64,000 nt of DNA from Epiperipatus broadwayi. Taxonomy: Eukaryota; Onychophora; Udeonychophora; Euonychophora; Peripatidae. The notes under the pieces were generated by a model. That model did not search any database. It was not told the DNA's origin and saw nothing but the letters and a program-made list of their open reading frames with translations. Positions 12,401-24,659 of the stretch are shown one piece after another (position 1 is the stretch's first letter; every line of letters begins with the position of its first letter). The position numbers and the translations under genes were made by a program. The stretch spans positions 310,001-374,000 of the forward strand of contig JAQFVV010012491.1 in the NCBI GenBank assembly GCA_028023455.1. The letters are read 5' to 3'.

Positions 12401-12460
12401 CTGAATAATTAATAATTTCAGAAATATAAATGATTATGTAATTCTATTAATTTTATATCA
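9441..12460. other. AT-rich stretch, nothing recognised
   Basis: Long T and A runs (9705-9720, 9743-9757) and A-rich DNA between 11550 and 12450. A 60-residue frame at 10476-10658 has no recognisable domain. I see no tRNA-like box and no repeat shared with the rest of the window. Confidence 0.55.
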
Positions 12461-12668
12461 CAAAAATTTATGACAATAAATACATTGATCTTTAAATGAG
12501 TTTAAAGTCTGTATCTGAATTAATAATAATATAATAATTTTTATCTAAAAGATGATAGTGTATCATTAAAACAGTATAAGAATTGTACAGTTGAGATTAA
12601 GTTTTAATAAAATACAATGGATAAATAATGTGGAATGATGAAATATCTGACCATCAAGAGGGTTTAAT

Positions 12669-12719
12669 GATTTAGGCCAACTGATGAATCTAACTTACCA
12701 GAAATGCATTTTGGAAATC
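12669..12719 (+). ncRNA. Hammerhead-like fold, possible family C relic
   Basis: CTGATGA at 12681-12687 and GAAA at 12701-12704 are separated by 13 nt. Upstream GATTT and CCAA (12669-12680, with AGG bulged) pair perfectly with TTGG and AAATC at 12711-12719, giving nine stem I pairs. A minimal stem III (A-U, U-A, GC loop) ends in ATT, a permitted NUH triplet. The weak point is stem II (ATCTAACTTACCA), which barely pairs, so activity is doubtful. Confidence 0.4.
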
Positions 12720-13050
12720 ATATGCCTTTTTTGGGCTTCTTTATTTATTTGTTTGAATGAAAGTAATATTTAGCAAAAGATTGTCAAATACTCATATATA
12801 CAGATATACAAAATCACCAGAATGTTAAATTATTGTGATAATCAATTAAATTACATTATTGACTTATAAAAAAATGTTTAATTATAAATTAAAACTCTTA
12901 AAATTAATATAATTTTCAAATAATATTAGTAAATAGAGAAAGTTTAAGATTAAAGAAAAATCTTTTAAGTTTTAACTGATTTTTCTAAAATAGGTAGCAA
13001 TTTATAGTATATATACAGTTTTTATTTTTACTGATATATATATTCATTAA

Positions 13051-13175
13051 AAAACAGTCAACACTTAGCCAATCCCAATATCAATAACAATTAACAATTT
13101 CAAACTGTTGTCAAGGCAACCTTCTTTTAACAATATATATAAATATGCATGATCTTCAACAAAAGAGTACTAGAA
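13051..13175. repeat. Half copy of the palindromic element at 57.04-57.29 kb
   Basis: AAAACAGTCAACACTTAG, CAATATCAATAACAAT and GTTGTCAAGGCAACC follow one another here. They match the left arm at 57060-57135 closely. The right arm is missing, so this is a truncated or half-deleted copy. No coding capacity. Confidence 0.65.
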
Positions 13176-13179
13176 TTTT

Positions 13180-15640
13180 ATGATTAAGTGAACCCTTAGT
13201 TAGCATCTGTGGTAATTTTCCAGTGCTTGACACTTGTTTAAACATAATTTACTCTAGTATTTTAATTTTAGATTAAAACTGTTAATTAAGAATTATGAAT
13301 AAATAACAAAATTAATAATACAAGACTAATAATAATGAAAGAAAATTAATTTTTTTAATAAAATTTTTCTCTATATTATATACTCATTTGCAAGATTTGT
13401 ATAAATATATAGAAATATAGAATATATAGATATTTTAATATATAAAAAATTATAAAACTATATTTTTTATGATTTAATACCAATCATACATATTCCTATA
13501 AAGAAAAGATTGATAATTTATATAAAACATTATATATTGTACATATGTATGTCTGCTAATAATGAAATTAAGAAAAACTATTGTGCATTTGCATTATATA
13601 TATATATGTTTGAATTTTTAATTATATATGAACATTTTACTTTGTAGGGATGTGTATTTATGTATATACAGATGTAAAATAATCTGTATGTGTATGGGGA
13701 CATCAGAAAGTATAATCAGTACTTATTAACTTAAATTATTGCTCACTAAATATATTAATACAAAAGTCAAAAACAACTGTTATATCTAAATTTTCTCCAT
13801 ATATGAAACTGTATTAATATTATCTTCAATTTACTACATTTCAGTGATGGAGTTATCATAGTTTATAAGAATAATATCATATATTTTTTCATAACTGTAC
13901 CCACACACACATTAATTAAATTCTATATATTTATTATCATCATCATTATTATTAAGTTTTATACTTTTGAATTATTTTAGACAATTATTTTCAATCTATA
14001 AAAAAGAAAAAGTTATACAGTGATTATTATTAAAAATATGTAATTTGAATCCAAAATATTTTCTTTTTTTACAGAGTGAGGATTAAAAAAAAAAAGAGAT
14101 GGGGGTCACAATATTTGAGAACCAAAATGATAGGTGGAGCTTTAATTTAGGAACTTTAAGTTATAGGTCATTACGATAACACTTGCACTAAATTATACAG
14201 CCGAGAATGAGAATGATTGTTTAAAGCAATCAAAATATCACATTTCATAACAAAAAAGATATAACGAAAGAATTGTTTTCTATCACTATATAAAACAATC
14301 TCCAAATGCCCCATTTCAGAGTAAAGACCTTTCTAATAATATCGTATAGAGAAATAGTAAATAAAAACAGTAAGGTTCGAGTGTTTTTTTTTATTTTGCT
14401 AAGAATAAATAGTTAGTCAACCACAGACCAATATTGGGTGCTTTATTATATTGGCGCTGAATTGGCTCTCAGGAAAAAATCCTAAACCTGATTGGAACAT
14501 GAAGAAAATTTCGAGTTTACTTGATCTAGATTTTATCTCAAGTAAAACATGCACACATACAAACACAATATCATATTAAAATTATTTACTGTCACTCACA
14601 CACACACACACTAAAAAAACCTTTAAAAATGTAATATTGGAAGATAATTTTTGTAGTTATTTAAAAATAATATAAATAATTTGTTTTATAAAAAAATTTC
14701 AAAATAAATTGTTTATGCTATTTAGATTAAAGGTGTGATATATGTATCATCTAAATTATAGCAATTACATATTAAACTTCTTTATTTTATGTGAAAAATA
14801 AATTACTGTTAAGATAGTAATGTAGGAAAAAAAATTTGAGTGCAAAAAATGATGTTAAGTTATATAAATTGCATAACATGTTTTAGCCAGCTGTTCAAAC
14901 AGTGTAGGTTTCTATCTCTTGTTTTTTTCCTATGCACTTGAAAATGATCAGGAGATAAAATTCATTTTGTTTAAACTTCTTTTCGTTAAAAAGCACGTGA
15001 TATGTCTTTGAAAGATGTTGAGCAGTTGATATAAATCAATATTTGAATGAAAGTTTGTGAAGATGGCATTTTACTTATACACCACTTATATGTTAGCCTA
15101 TTCTTGTAGTCTAGTTGAATTAGTAAATGTTTTTAGAAAAAAATCACCCTTTATTAAAACTTATCCATGTACATTCTACTCTTAATAATATCACACATAT
15201 TAGTATAGAATATAATGGTTTGAATGATATTTTGCTTTCTCTTTAAAGTGTTAACTGGCCTGGCCAGTGATGATCTAGTATTTGAATTTAACCAGTAACC
15301 ATTGGATTCCTAAATACTTATTTTAAAATGATGATTTAATCATTTGCATAATAATCTAGTTGATTTATTATTCTTAGTATTGTAACATAATTAAAGAATC
15401 AAAAAAAAAGATACATTGTAACATAATAAAAGTTACTCAAAGAAATATTTAAAGGAGTCCAAATATCAAGATATTAAGTAAATTATTATAGCAATGTATT
15501 ATGAAATCACGTATATGAAAATCACGTGAAGGTGAGTACACTAGTAATTCAATAAAATATAGCTCAGGTATACAGACAGTAATCTTATCCACTTTCATTT
15601 CTTGGTTTGATGTTAAGTGCATGTTTAAAGATATACTAAG
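13180..15640. other. AT-rich stretch with a CA repeat
   Basis: A (CA)n microsatellite lies at about 14595-14611. I see no gene, transposon terminus or ribozyme core in the rest. Confidence 0.55.
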
Positions 15641-15644
15641 TGAA

Positions 15645-15745
15645 TATGGTCTAGCAGGGCGCCACTAGATTATCTGAATCTAGACACGGTTATATCTGAT
15701 AACCTTTTACATGTACCGGGTTTGAATCCCTTCTTGGTACTTTAT
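15645..15745 (+). repeat. Possible tRNA-derived SINE remnant
   Basis: GGTCTAGCAGGGC near 15649 resembles a pol III A box. GGGTTTGAATCCC near 15718 resembles a B box, and an A-rich run follows at 15750. The A-to-B distance of roughly 70 nt is too long for a plain tRNA, and no cloverleaf is evident. A decayed SINE is more likely than a tRNA gene. Confidence 0.35.
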
Positions 15746-15759
15746 TTCTAAAAAAATGA

Positions 15760-18590
15760 GAGATTTTTCTTTTTGAGCCATATCACTATAAGCACTAATA
15801 GTTAGGTAAAAGTAAAACATCTATAAACCAAAGTGGAGTTCATTGAACATAAATCATTTCTCAGATCTTAACATAACAAATGTGTTTCAATATTTTTATA
15901 AGTTCACTAGCTCAGATTATATATAACTAATTTAGGATGGCAATTCACTCATCCTTGCATGAAATAGATGATGGGATGTGGTTATAATAATACTAAGAGA
16001 TCACTAAATATTATAAAATCAATATTTATTTATGGCCTTTAAACAGTTAAACAGCTCATTAATTAAAACGTTGATGACGATGATGATGATGATAATAATA
16101 ACAATAATGACAAGGGTTTCAACTACAGCTCTAGGACTAAGCCTAAACATAAAACTAATTTTTATAAAGAAATTCCTAATTATTGCTTAATTTTAGCATA
16201 TTTACTTATATCTTAAATAACTAATATTCAACCATTGATGATGATGAATAATCACACTTAACAAAGACTACACTTAATGAAATATATACGCCTCGTTTAA
16301 TAAAACAAACTAATATTTATTACTACAGTTCTAATATATACATAAAAATTTCTAGATATGAAAATTGACATGAATAATAATAATAATTGATTATATAACA
16401 CTCCTCAGATTAATTTTAAGTTCTTCCCCCTTTCCCTTCAAATGTATTTTGTGTTAAGTTGGACGTCACATTAACCATGATTTTCACTCCATGAGAAAAG
16501 TATTTAAAAAAAATTATTATCTGCTCATTGGCATACATACTTTAGAATCCCACATGTAAATAGAATATAAATAGAAATGTTAGTAAAATTGAAAGAGCAA
16601 GTTTTAGAAACAAGTTTTAAATTATTTTCTCCCCCTCCCTTCCAAGCGCTGAAATCTATACTTAACTTGAAACAAAATAATCTAATATTCTAACACTACT
16701 TGTTACTCCACATTCAATGCAATTATACACATATAAAATATCATTATGTATGTGCGTGTTTTATCCCATGATAACAAACTATTATTTAAAACCAAAATAA
16801 TAATATATTAGTTAAAACTAAAATCATAATACCATAAAAAAAAAAAAAAATTGTTTTACATATTAATATTGTAAAATTAATAAACAAATCATTTTTATAC
16901 ATTCAAGATCATTTATGAAGCTCAAAGTTATTATTAGTAAGACATTCTTGTTTTAATCGATCTGAATAGTCTTTAAAAGTTCTTTAAATAAAAATATACC
17001 ACTTTATTGCTAAAATGTTTATCAAGACTGATATCATAAAGAAAATAGATATAAAAAGTCATATTACCGATCTTTTGTTTGTAGCGAATTTCCAAGGGTT
17101 CAAACTTGTCTTGTATAAGGTTTATATTTCTGCAGCTACCATTTTCGTTTTACTGGGAACAATCTCTTTCTTGAGGTGGATAACTATTTGATGATGGTGA
17201 CTCTATTGAGGTTATTTGCTTTAGTGGATAATTTGGAAATCATTATATTAATTTTTCTTCTCTTCCTGTCAAGCATGTGGATGAAATACAGCAGTTGTTT
17301 TCCCATTTGTAAATTTTCTTGAGTTTAAAATCAGTTGTTGGAACAATTAATTGGACTTGATGATTAATATTTATCAGTAGATTAATTCATCTTCTTTGAA
17401 TGCAGGTGAATGCTTTCTTCCTTCTATTAAAAACATCTTATTTATCTGGTCAGTTGAAAGGTGTAGAATATTATTTTAGACATCTTTTCTTTCCTATGTG
17501 ATGTGCAGCCTCCCCAGATGGTCCGGAATCGATGGGACATACATATAATTTTTCTAACCTGCCATCTCTTATATTTTCAACGTTCAATATTATAGTTTAA
17601 TATCTGAATCAATCACAATCATAATAATAAATCAAGACAGCTTTTTATATCCAATTTTTAGCTACCTTAACCAATCAGAGATAGCATCACTTGCTATTTT
17701 TGGACAAATTTGTTTTAATTAGATCTGTAATTTATTTTCAACTAAATTATTTTTCAACTGAAAAGTTTAATCCTTTTTCCAGACACTTTTGTTTTAAAAA
17801 AAAAAATAGACTCAATTCTTATTTCCTTTCTTTTGTTTTTTCTTTCTTTTTAACATCCAGGTAACACTTCAAATCTTTGAGCTTCCTTCTTTAGATCTTG
17901 ATAAGACAAATTTCAAAAATTATAGCTCCAAAGTGACAATCATTTACAAAAAATTTACTACAAAGATCGATATCTGATTAAACAGATTTCCTCTTTTAAC
18001 AAACAATTGTACAAAAAAAATAATTTAACAGATTTAATACTTCCTTTTCTTTCAATATTTAGGAAATGTAAATTTTTGTATGTAATGTACACACATCCTT
18101 CATTCTTTCAAATCATTCATAAACTAACCTTAAATACTATAATTGCTAGCTTAGTAATTATAACCCAATTATTTAATTAAATCTGTAACTTTTAAATCCC
18201 ACTTATAATTAAAGAAAAGCAAAATAGAAGTATAGAATAAAATGTTAGAATTGATCAAGCATAGCTTAGTTTTAAAGAAAGTTAAAATGTTGAATATTTG
18301 AAATATAAAACAAATAAATAATTTACACATACATTGCCTATATGTATGCATTATAACTTTGCTTTTTAACAGGAAATTTAAATATTAAATAGTTTAAATG
18401 TGTGTATTACCTTTCTATCAACACACAAACAAATAAAGCATATAATTGTTGACCCATTCTTTCTCTGTTTAAAGCTTTTAGAACTGGACCTTGTAGGGTT
18501 TAAACTTGTATGCCCTACAACTTCCTTTATGGTTATATAAAATCGTGATGATGATTTTGTTTTACCTTTTTTACATGCACATTACTATAA
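15760..18590. other. AT-rich stretch with a GAT microsatellite
   Basis: An imperfect (GAT)n/(AAT)n tract lies at about 16070-16110. Otherwise I see no gene, ribozyme core or shared repeat. Confidence 0.5.
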
Positions 18591-18621
18591 ATTTGTCCAG
18601 TGACCAAATTGTAATGGCACA

Positions 18622-18892
18622 GTATATAATATTAGTAGCTTGCTGGTTGACTTCCATAAATTTAATCAGTCTTAATTATACATGCACAGTTTTTTATAGT
18701 AATGAACTATAATGTTGCATTTTTATACAGTACTTTATTTTAGTCTGTTAACTCTTCTTCATTAACTTTACATCAAAATGATCTCTTCAGCATATTTCAC
18801 TACTCATAAACTTCTGGAATCACAAGTACTTTACTGCTTGTTTTACACTACGCTGAGCTGCTCTTATCTATGTTCTTATTGTTCCACTGACA
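18622..18892 (-). repeat. 3' LTR of the decayed Ty3/Gypsy element
   Basis: This segment matches 21806-22095 in order: ATAATATTAGTAG, AAATTTAATCAGTCTTAATT, ACATGCACAGTT, TACTTTATTTTA, AATGATCTCTTCAGCATAT and GTTCCACTGA. It ends ACTGACA, so on the minus strand it starts TGTCAGT, a typical LTR start. The sequence differences between the two LTRs are many, so the insertion is old. Confidence 0.7.
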
Positions 18893-19670
18893 TTTTAGAT
18901 AGTCCATTTTGTTTGGAGATATAATTTGCATAAAACAGTTTTATTATCTTCATGCAAATTAACATATCCAGGCTGTCTTATTATGCATTTTAATTGACTT
19001 TTAATGTCTTTTATATTGAGTAATTTTACATGCAAATACATGTAACTTTATTTATATTACAACACATTTTCCTCTTCATTCTAGAAATAGGGTAGAGTTT
19101 AATCCCAAATACAATATTGCAATTTTCCAGACATTCTTCATAGTTTGGCCCTTCTCAGCAGTGGTCTAGACTGGAAAATTTGTCCTCAACATCTTTTTCT
19201 GTATTGGTAGACACGTCCACTTTAATATTCTCACCATTTTCTAAAGAACCTTCTACACGAGTGGTAGCCAAACTTTAATCTTATCCATTATCTCTATCAG
19301 CTCTATAAAATGTTTTTTAAATGGTTAATGTGCCTTCTTACTTCTCTATGGTCTTCCATTTTAATTTCATGTATTTTCTTAAACAATAGTTTAATTATAA
19401 TTCCCAGTATCCATTTCCCCCCTCAGTATATCTCTTATTCAGACAGTCTGTCCAATATTAAACTTATTATTTTCAGAGTTTATTTCCTTCTTTTTAATTT
19501 TGTCTGGAATCAGTACAGTAATATGTATTCTAACATAGCACTTCATTAATAATTCTGTCAGGCATTTTTTTGGTTACTGAACTTGATATGAAGTACTGAT
19601 AAAACAACACTGTTGTTAGTGTTTCATGAATATCAATATACTCCATTCTAATCATTGTGCACTTTAGATA
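18893..19670 (-). pseudogene. Decayed C-terminal and 3' part of a Ty3/Gypsy polyprotein
   Basis: Read on the minus strand, this continues from the integrase core towards the 3' LTR with many stops and frameshifts. I can follow the frame only in pieces and see no further catalytic motif. It would hold the integrase C-terminal part and the untranslated 3' region. Confidence 0.45.
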
Positions 19671-20150
19671 TTGAATGGCCTTTTCCACTAGTCCATTTGG
19701 TTCCAAGTAGTATGGAGGTGTTAAAACATGCTATATCTCTTTCTGAACAAGAAAATCCTTTAATTATTCTGAACAAAAATTTTTAATTGTATTGAACAAA
19801 ATCCTGCATTATTATTTATAACTATAAGCTCAGGCTAACCATGTGTTGCAAAAAGTTTAATATTTTTATCACATTATCTGCATTGGTATTTTTTACCATT
19901 TTGTATTTTATCCATTTGGAGTATGAATTGATAGTTACAAGAAATATATATCCATAGAATGGTCCTGAATGATCTAAATGCACCATTTCCATGCTTTTAT
20001 AGCTTCAGGTCAAGACATGAATCTTTCATAGGTAACTGTCCTATTTCTTAACAGGCTCACCATTGCTTTATAGTTTCTTCAATGTCATTATTCATTTCCA
20101 GCACCAGATTTATGAACAGGCTAGTTTTTTTTGCATACTATTCCAGGTGT
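19670..20150 (-). pseudogene. Ty3/Gypsy integrase core, degraded
   Basis: Minus-strand translation gives, from high to low coordinates, HLDHSGPFYGYIFLV (near 19905-19990; first catalytic Asp in the LDHSGP context). Next is VINNNAG (near 19806-19825, the position of the DNG motif, with the Asp lost) and then EPNGLVEKAIQYLK (near 19680-19710; catalytic Glu in the NGLVEKAIQ context). This is the D,D-35-E core of an LTR-retrotransposon integrase, which inserts element cDNA into chromosomes. Stops, frameshifts and a lost Asp make it inactive. Confidence 0.7.
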
Positions 20151-20860
20151 CTGGGTTGTCCTTTTAATAGCAACTGCAATACCAGCTTCCTCTCCTCAAT
20201 TGGACTTAAAGCTTAGTCTTTTATAAGAATACATTCTTGATTTATAAACAAACTTTCCTGTGCATTCTTGATTTGCAACATTACATAGTTTACTCATGCT
20301 TTTGGTTATCCTTGTTTAATACAATTTTTAGCTAATTGGTATCCCATATCATTTTTAATTTATCTTGTTATAACTTTGCTATTTAGTATTTTTAGACTTA
20401 AACAGCATTGGAAATTTGTTTGGATTTTAAATTTCAGTTTGACCCTCTTGACATGTTCAATACTTATTCCCAGAGTTTGGAATCAGTTATACCCCAATAT
20501 AGAGCTGAGATTCTTAGTTACTACATATAATAGTATTTTTTTATGTATCTGTTTACTTTTGCCAGTACTATCACTATTACTTTTATATTAATAAGATTAT
20601 TATTTACATCTGTAGCTACCAAATTTGCCTTTTTAATTTGCATCCTGTTGTTTCATTTTTTATTAATGGCTATCCAGTCATTAGATGAATGATATGTCTG
20701 CTCCAACTATACTGTCAATTTCCATTTTTGTAATTTGACAAATTTTGATATCTAATAAATTTATTGAATTCCCACCTTCCTTCATTTTTTTAACATAACT
20801 ACTTTCCCCCTCATTTTACTATTGTCAAATAAATCCACTGTAATAATTTGTCATTTGTTT
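20150..20860 (-). other. Collapsed pol region of the Ty3/Gypsy element
   Basis: Between the zinc knuckles and the integrase core there are only about 700 bp, where a complete element needs roughly 2 kb for protease, reverse transcriptase and RNase H. I find no YxDD-type motif here. A large internal deletion is the simplest explanation. Confidence 0.45.
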
Positions 20861-21500
20861 CTACAAATCTTTGACAAATGGCCTATCTGTCCACAATTAT
20901 TGTCTTTCCTGAATTTACATATTCTTTTTATGTGTTTTTCCACCACAATGACAGATGCTGATCTAATGTTTAGTATTCTTGTCTGTCATCTGTGACTTTG
21001 TCTTGTTTAGATATGTGATTTGGCTTAACTTCATCAGCCCTATTTTTAAAATTCTAGCACATGTTTTAGAATAGTTTCTCATGATATTCTTCATTCAATT
21101 GTGACAGTGTAATTTAGTGTAGACTCACGTAGCAATATTTATCAAAGTTTCTCATCTTGCATATCTTATAACAACTGGTCTAATAGTGTCTCTTCTAGAT
21201 AGTCTTTAAATTTGCATTCCTTCAATAATTCTCACAGTACTATATCATACTCCTGTATGTTTTCATTTGGTGATTGCATTTTGTTTTGGAAGTGAAGTGC
21301 ATTATGTATTTCAAAATTGTTGGTTTGAAATATCAATTTAACTTTTGTGCAATTTTTCGTATGAAATATATTCAGGTATTTTCAGGTTTTAGAGATGATT
21401 TGCTAGGTACATCACATCCATTCCTGATTCCACAACAGAGTAGCAACTTTCAGTTTATTATCCATAATGTTTCTTATTATCATATAATCTCTTGACATGA
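20861..21500 (-). pseudogene. Ty3/Gypsy gag with CCHC zinc knuckles, degraded
   Basis: On the minus strand, 20865-20960 encodes two adjoining knuckles, CHCGGKTHKKNMC and, after a one-base frame change, CGQIGHLSKIC. Cysteine and histidine spacing is that of Gypsy-type nucleocapsid. Upstream (higher coordinates to about 21230) a degenerate frame gives EELLKECKFKDYLEETLL and similar capsid-like sequence. Gag would form the particle that packages element RNA; here stops and shifts abolish it. Confidence 0.6.
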
Positions 21501-21609
21501 CATGTATATTTGCTGTTGCACCAAGTTGTTTTTATAGAATAGCATTATTGTACTATTCTGCATTGCCATTTCATATGCATACATAGACAATTAATACTTT
21601 ACATAGGTT

Positions 21610-21712
21610 TTTCAAGACTGTGGCATCTGATGTATATAGGTTTTGAATTGTCAAACTGCACCAACTGATGTGTACTGGTCTCAAACTGTTCAAACTGATG
21701 TATACAGGAGTA
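21610..21712. repeat. Imperfect short tandem repeat (about 33 bp, three units)
   Basis: Three units contain variants of CAAACTGnnCnAACTGATGTnTACnGG. They lie between the gag remnant and the 5' LTR, the position of the leader region of the element. No function can be read from them. Confidence 0.5.
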
Positions 21713-21805
21713 GATTTAACCTTAGCCAGCTGTCTACTCATTAAATTATTTGGGAAATAATATACACAAAAAGGTTTAATTTAACAATGAGTTTTATTAC
21801 TCTAA

Positions 21806-22095
21806 ATATATAATATTAGTAGTTTGTTAGTCTTTCAACTAGCAACTTGCTCGTTGGCTTTTATAAATTTAATCAGTCTTAATTATTACATGCACAGTTC
21901 TTTATAGCATTGAGCTATAGTGTTGCCTTTCTTATAAAGTACTTTATTTTATACTTTTCCATTAACTCGACATCAAAAATGATCTCTTCAGCATATATCA
22001 CCATTCACAGATTGCTGGGTTCACAAGCACCTTACAGCTTGCATTACACTTAGCACTGAACTGCTCGCTGGGAATGTTCTTAAAGTTCCACTGAT
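21806..22095 (-). repeat. 5' LTR of the decayed Ty3/Gypsy element
   Basis: Homologous to 18622-18892 (see that entry). Because gag lies next to this copy and integrase next to the other, the element reads on the minus strand and this is its 5' LTR. The exact outer edge is eroded; the shared sequence stops at GTTCCACTGA. Confidence 0.7.
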
Positions 22096-22200
22096 GTGCT
22101 CGGGAGTTAATAAGAAGTTTGATTGCCAGAATTGTGAGGATTCTGGTCCCAATCCCAAAGCAGATGCTCTATTAACTGTGCCAAACCATGCAGGGTAGTA
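22095..22200 (-). repeat. Possible tRNA-derived SINE remnant
   Basis: On the minus strand, TTTGGCACAGTTAATAGAGC resembles a pol III A box region. GGCAATCAAACTTC, about 50 nt later, could be a mutated B box. It lies directly outside the 5' LTR, so it is flanking DNA rather than a primer-binding site. I do not see a complete cloverleaf. Confidence 0.3.
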
Positions 22201-22209
22201 TTTTTTTTT

Positions 22210-23320
22210 TTGGGGGGGGGAGATATCTTTAAGTAGTATTTTACATAGATTTTTTTTTATAACATATCTATTTTCTCACTTAGAAATTTTATAAACCTTC
22301 TATTCTTATGCTTTCAGTCTGGGGGGTGAATAGCATAAGGGGGTTTGGGAGAGACCATTATATTTTCGGGATGAATTCATTAATGCATTAAAAAAATATT
22401 AATTTAATGTACATAATTCATGATTTATAAAGATATGAAATCAATTAAACTGTGAACAGATTTTTATATTAATAAGAATTTAAATATGATTTGGGATATA
22501 TAACCGTCTATTTAAATATTGGTTATAAATATCTTTAAAGAATTTGTCATTATCACCATATTGAAAAACCTATCAAGACTTCTAAGAGGTTGTAAATTTT
22601 GTGTAAAAATAGATATATTTATCAGAAACATTTTATGTACTGAAGAATCTTAGTGTTGTTATATATGTCATTTTTAAAGATATAAATATTGATTATAATT
22701 ATTAAAAAAAGAGGAAAAGGAAAAAAAGTAAGATGAATAAGACTAGAAGTACTAAAATACTAACAAGTACAGTTCAGTGAGCGAATTGTGTGTGATTCAT
22801 CAATGAATAGGTTCTACATATTTTTGGTTTTCCCAAACCGGAATTTAATCGTAAAAGTGTGTAATCAAGAAAAATTGTTTTATTTGAACTAAACTCCGAA
22901 TCATTTTTTTTAAAAAACTTTCTATACATTTATATAAACACAAATACTTACTAGCAATAACTATTTTAATATTTTATAAATTCAAAAACATACTTCACTT
23001 AAATAATACAATAATAATTAATTATGGTATTTTAAGAGAGTAGTTTATTAGTTAATATGTCAAACATTTATTCCAGAGGAATTAAAACGTCATAAAAAAG
23101 TAATGATTTTATTAAAAGGTTTTAATATATCTCTTAATTATTAAAAACTGGAATATATTGTCTAAAAGAGATATAAAATAAAAAATAATCAACTGTTTTA
23201 TTGCTTGGGATTATGTAAGAAGTCTGAACATTGGAAATGATAATTGGAACACAATCCTTGGCTCTTGAATTCCAAAGTTTGCCATTCAACCACTTCACCA
23301 ATAATGTAAAGGAGTAAAAG
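22210..23320. other. AT-rich stretch, nothing recognised
   Basis: A T-run/G-run block at about 22201-22220 and a second G run near 22321 are the only oddities. No gene or repeat recognised. Confidence 0.5.
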
Positions 23321-23330
23321 GATTCATCCT

Positions 23331-23500
23331 CACCATCATCAACCATTATCAATCCACTGCAGGATGAAGGACTCTCCAAGTTCAATCCATCTCCGATCTT
23401 TAGCTTCTCTTCTCCACATCACCCCTGCACACTTTCTTATTTCATCCATCCATCTCACATATGATCTTTTTTTGGATCTTTTACAGTCTCTTGTGTAACA
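23331..23500 (-). pseudogene. LINE reverse-transcriptase C-terminal fragment
   Basis: Minus-strand translation gives VRWMDEIRKCAGVMWRREA, then RRWIELGESFILQWIDNG. This is the conserved tail of the endonuclease/reverse transcriptase of a common invertebrate non-LTR element, usually written RW.DEI.K.AG..W...A.DR..W..L.EAF..QW. It is 5'-truncated, as LINE copies often are. The same tail occurs at 28415-28590 on the opposite strand and, more decayed, at 48.9-49.0 kb. I do not assign the clade. Confidence 0.65.
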
Positions 23501-23715
23501 GTCAAGTTTGTACATTCACGTAACAGAATTCAGAATCCAAGCAAAAGAGACCGAAGCTGACCAGACTAGGACTGTGACATCCCGAGTCCGACCGCACTTC
23601 AACTCGTAAGCCAGGATTCCAAGACTCAAGACCCTACGAATGACCACCTTGAAATTACACGTAGTATACCTCTTTCCACACGGCCGACATAGGTCACGGA
23701 GAAGCAATGAGACTC
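23501..23715. other. GC-richer island of unknown origin
   Basis: Base composition changes abruptly and CpG dinucleotides are frequent. A 63-residue minus-strand frame (23516-23707) has no recognisable domain and does not continue the adjacent LINE frame. It may be part of a different repeat or a decayed exon. Confidence 0.3.
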
Positions 23716-24230
23716 TGATAATTAAAAGAGAGGTTCTTAATTGACTAAAATATCACTAAATTTAATTTAACTTAATGCATAGTTTTCACATATATAGACT
23801 ATAAAGGATAATTAGAATTGGATTGAATTAAATCAATAACGAGACAGAGAACGAAATACATTAAATTAATTATATATTTATTTACAATTGGCATGAAATT
23901 GATCAGTTTTACACATTTCAGCGTCGAATGTACAAACATTGGGTGGCTAAGAGAACACATTCTCTTTTTATATACAATTACAAATAGCTTTATATAAATA
24001 ATTTTTATACAATTCAAAATAGCTTTAGATAAATACTTTCATTTAATTTTCATAAATGGGTTTAACATGTGCCCATCTTATGAGTTGCTTTTCAATTAAT
24101 ACATAATTAATCACTACGTTATGTCTATAAATCTCGATAAGCCAAATCCTATTACATTTGTGGCTGGTATATAAATAATTATATTAAACTTTGATCATGA
24201 ATTTATTTCCTAAAATATATGATATGATTT
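23716..24230. other. AT-rich stretch, nothing recognised
   Basis: No recognisable gene or repeat. Confidence 0.5.
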
Positions 24231-24655
24231 AATGACGAGCGCAAAAACCAGCTCAAGTAATGATCGATCGAACATGGCTTTCGAGAGAAAATTTCAGAAT
24301 GCTGAAAGCGTTATATAAAGGTGGGAGAGTTGGCTGCATAAGATTTTACCAATGCGCTATGGCACAGGTAAACAATAATAGGAAAAGTCGCTCTGCGGAT
24401 GGATGAAATAACTTCAGGGTTCTTGCGACAAACGCCGGTACCCTGTAACCGATCGCAATGCTGCGTGAAAAGGAACATTGTGTTCAGGAATGGCGGGGGT
24501 CTTACGTGCTAACCTGGCCTTGGCTCAGGCTTCGCTACTGCTCTACCTTATAGAAGAAGATGTGCTGGCAACGCCGTGGCTCCATCTTAAGATACGTATA
24601 TTACGTATAGCAGCAAAACAAGAATAATTTTATAAAATACTATCACATCCGCCAA
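24231..24655 (-). repeat. GC-richer block, possible solo LTR
   Basis: On the minus strand the block starts TGTGATAG directly after TTGGCGGA, which has the look of a polypurine tract followed by the TG of an LTR. It holds a TATA-like TTTATATAAC near 24310 and has a CpG-rich interior. No second copy, terminal CA partner or target duplication was found. It could equally be a promoter or other regulatory island. Confidence 0.25.
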
Positions 24656-24659
24656 GCAA

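Noticed and set aside
16070-16110. Short-period repeat that could be mistaken for a CRISPR-like array
   Set aside because: It is a trinucleotide microsatellite with no spacers. Nothing in the window looks like CRISPR.
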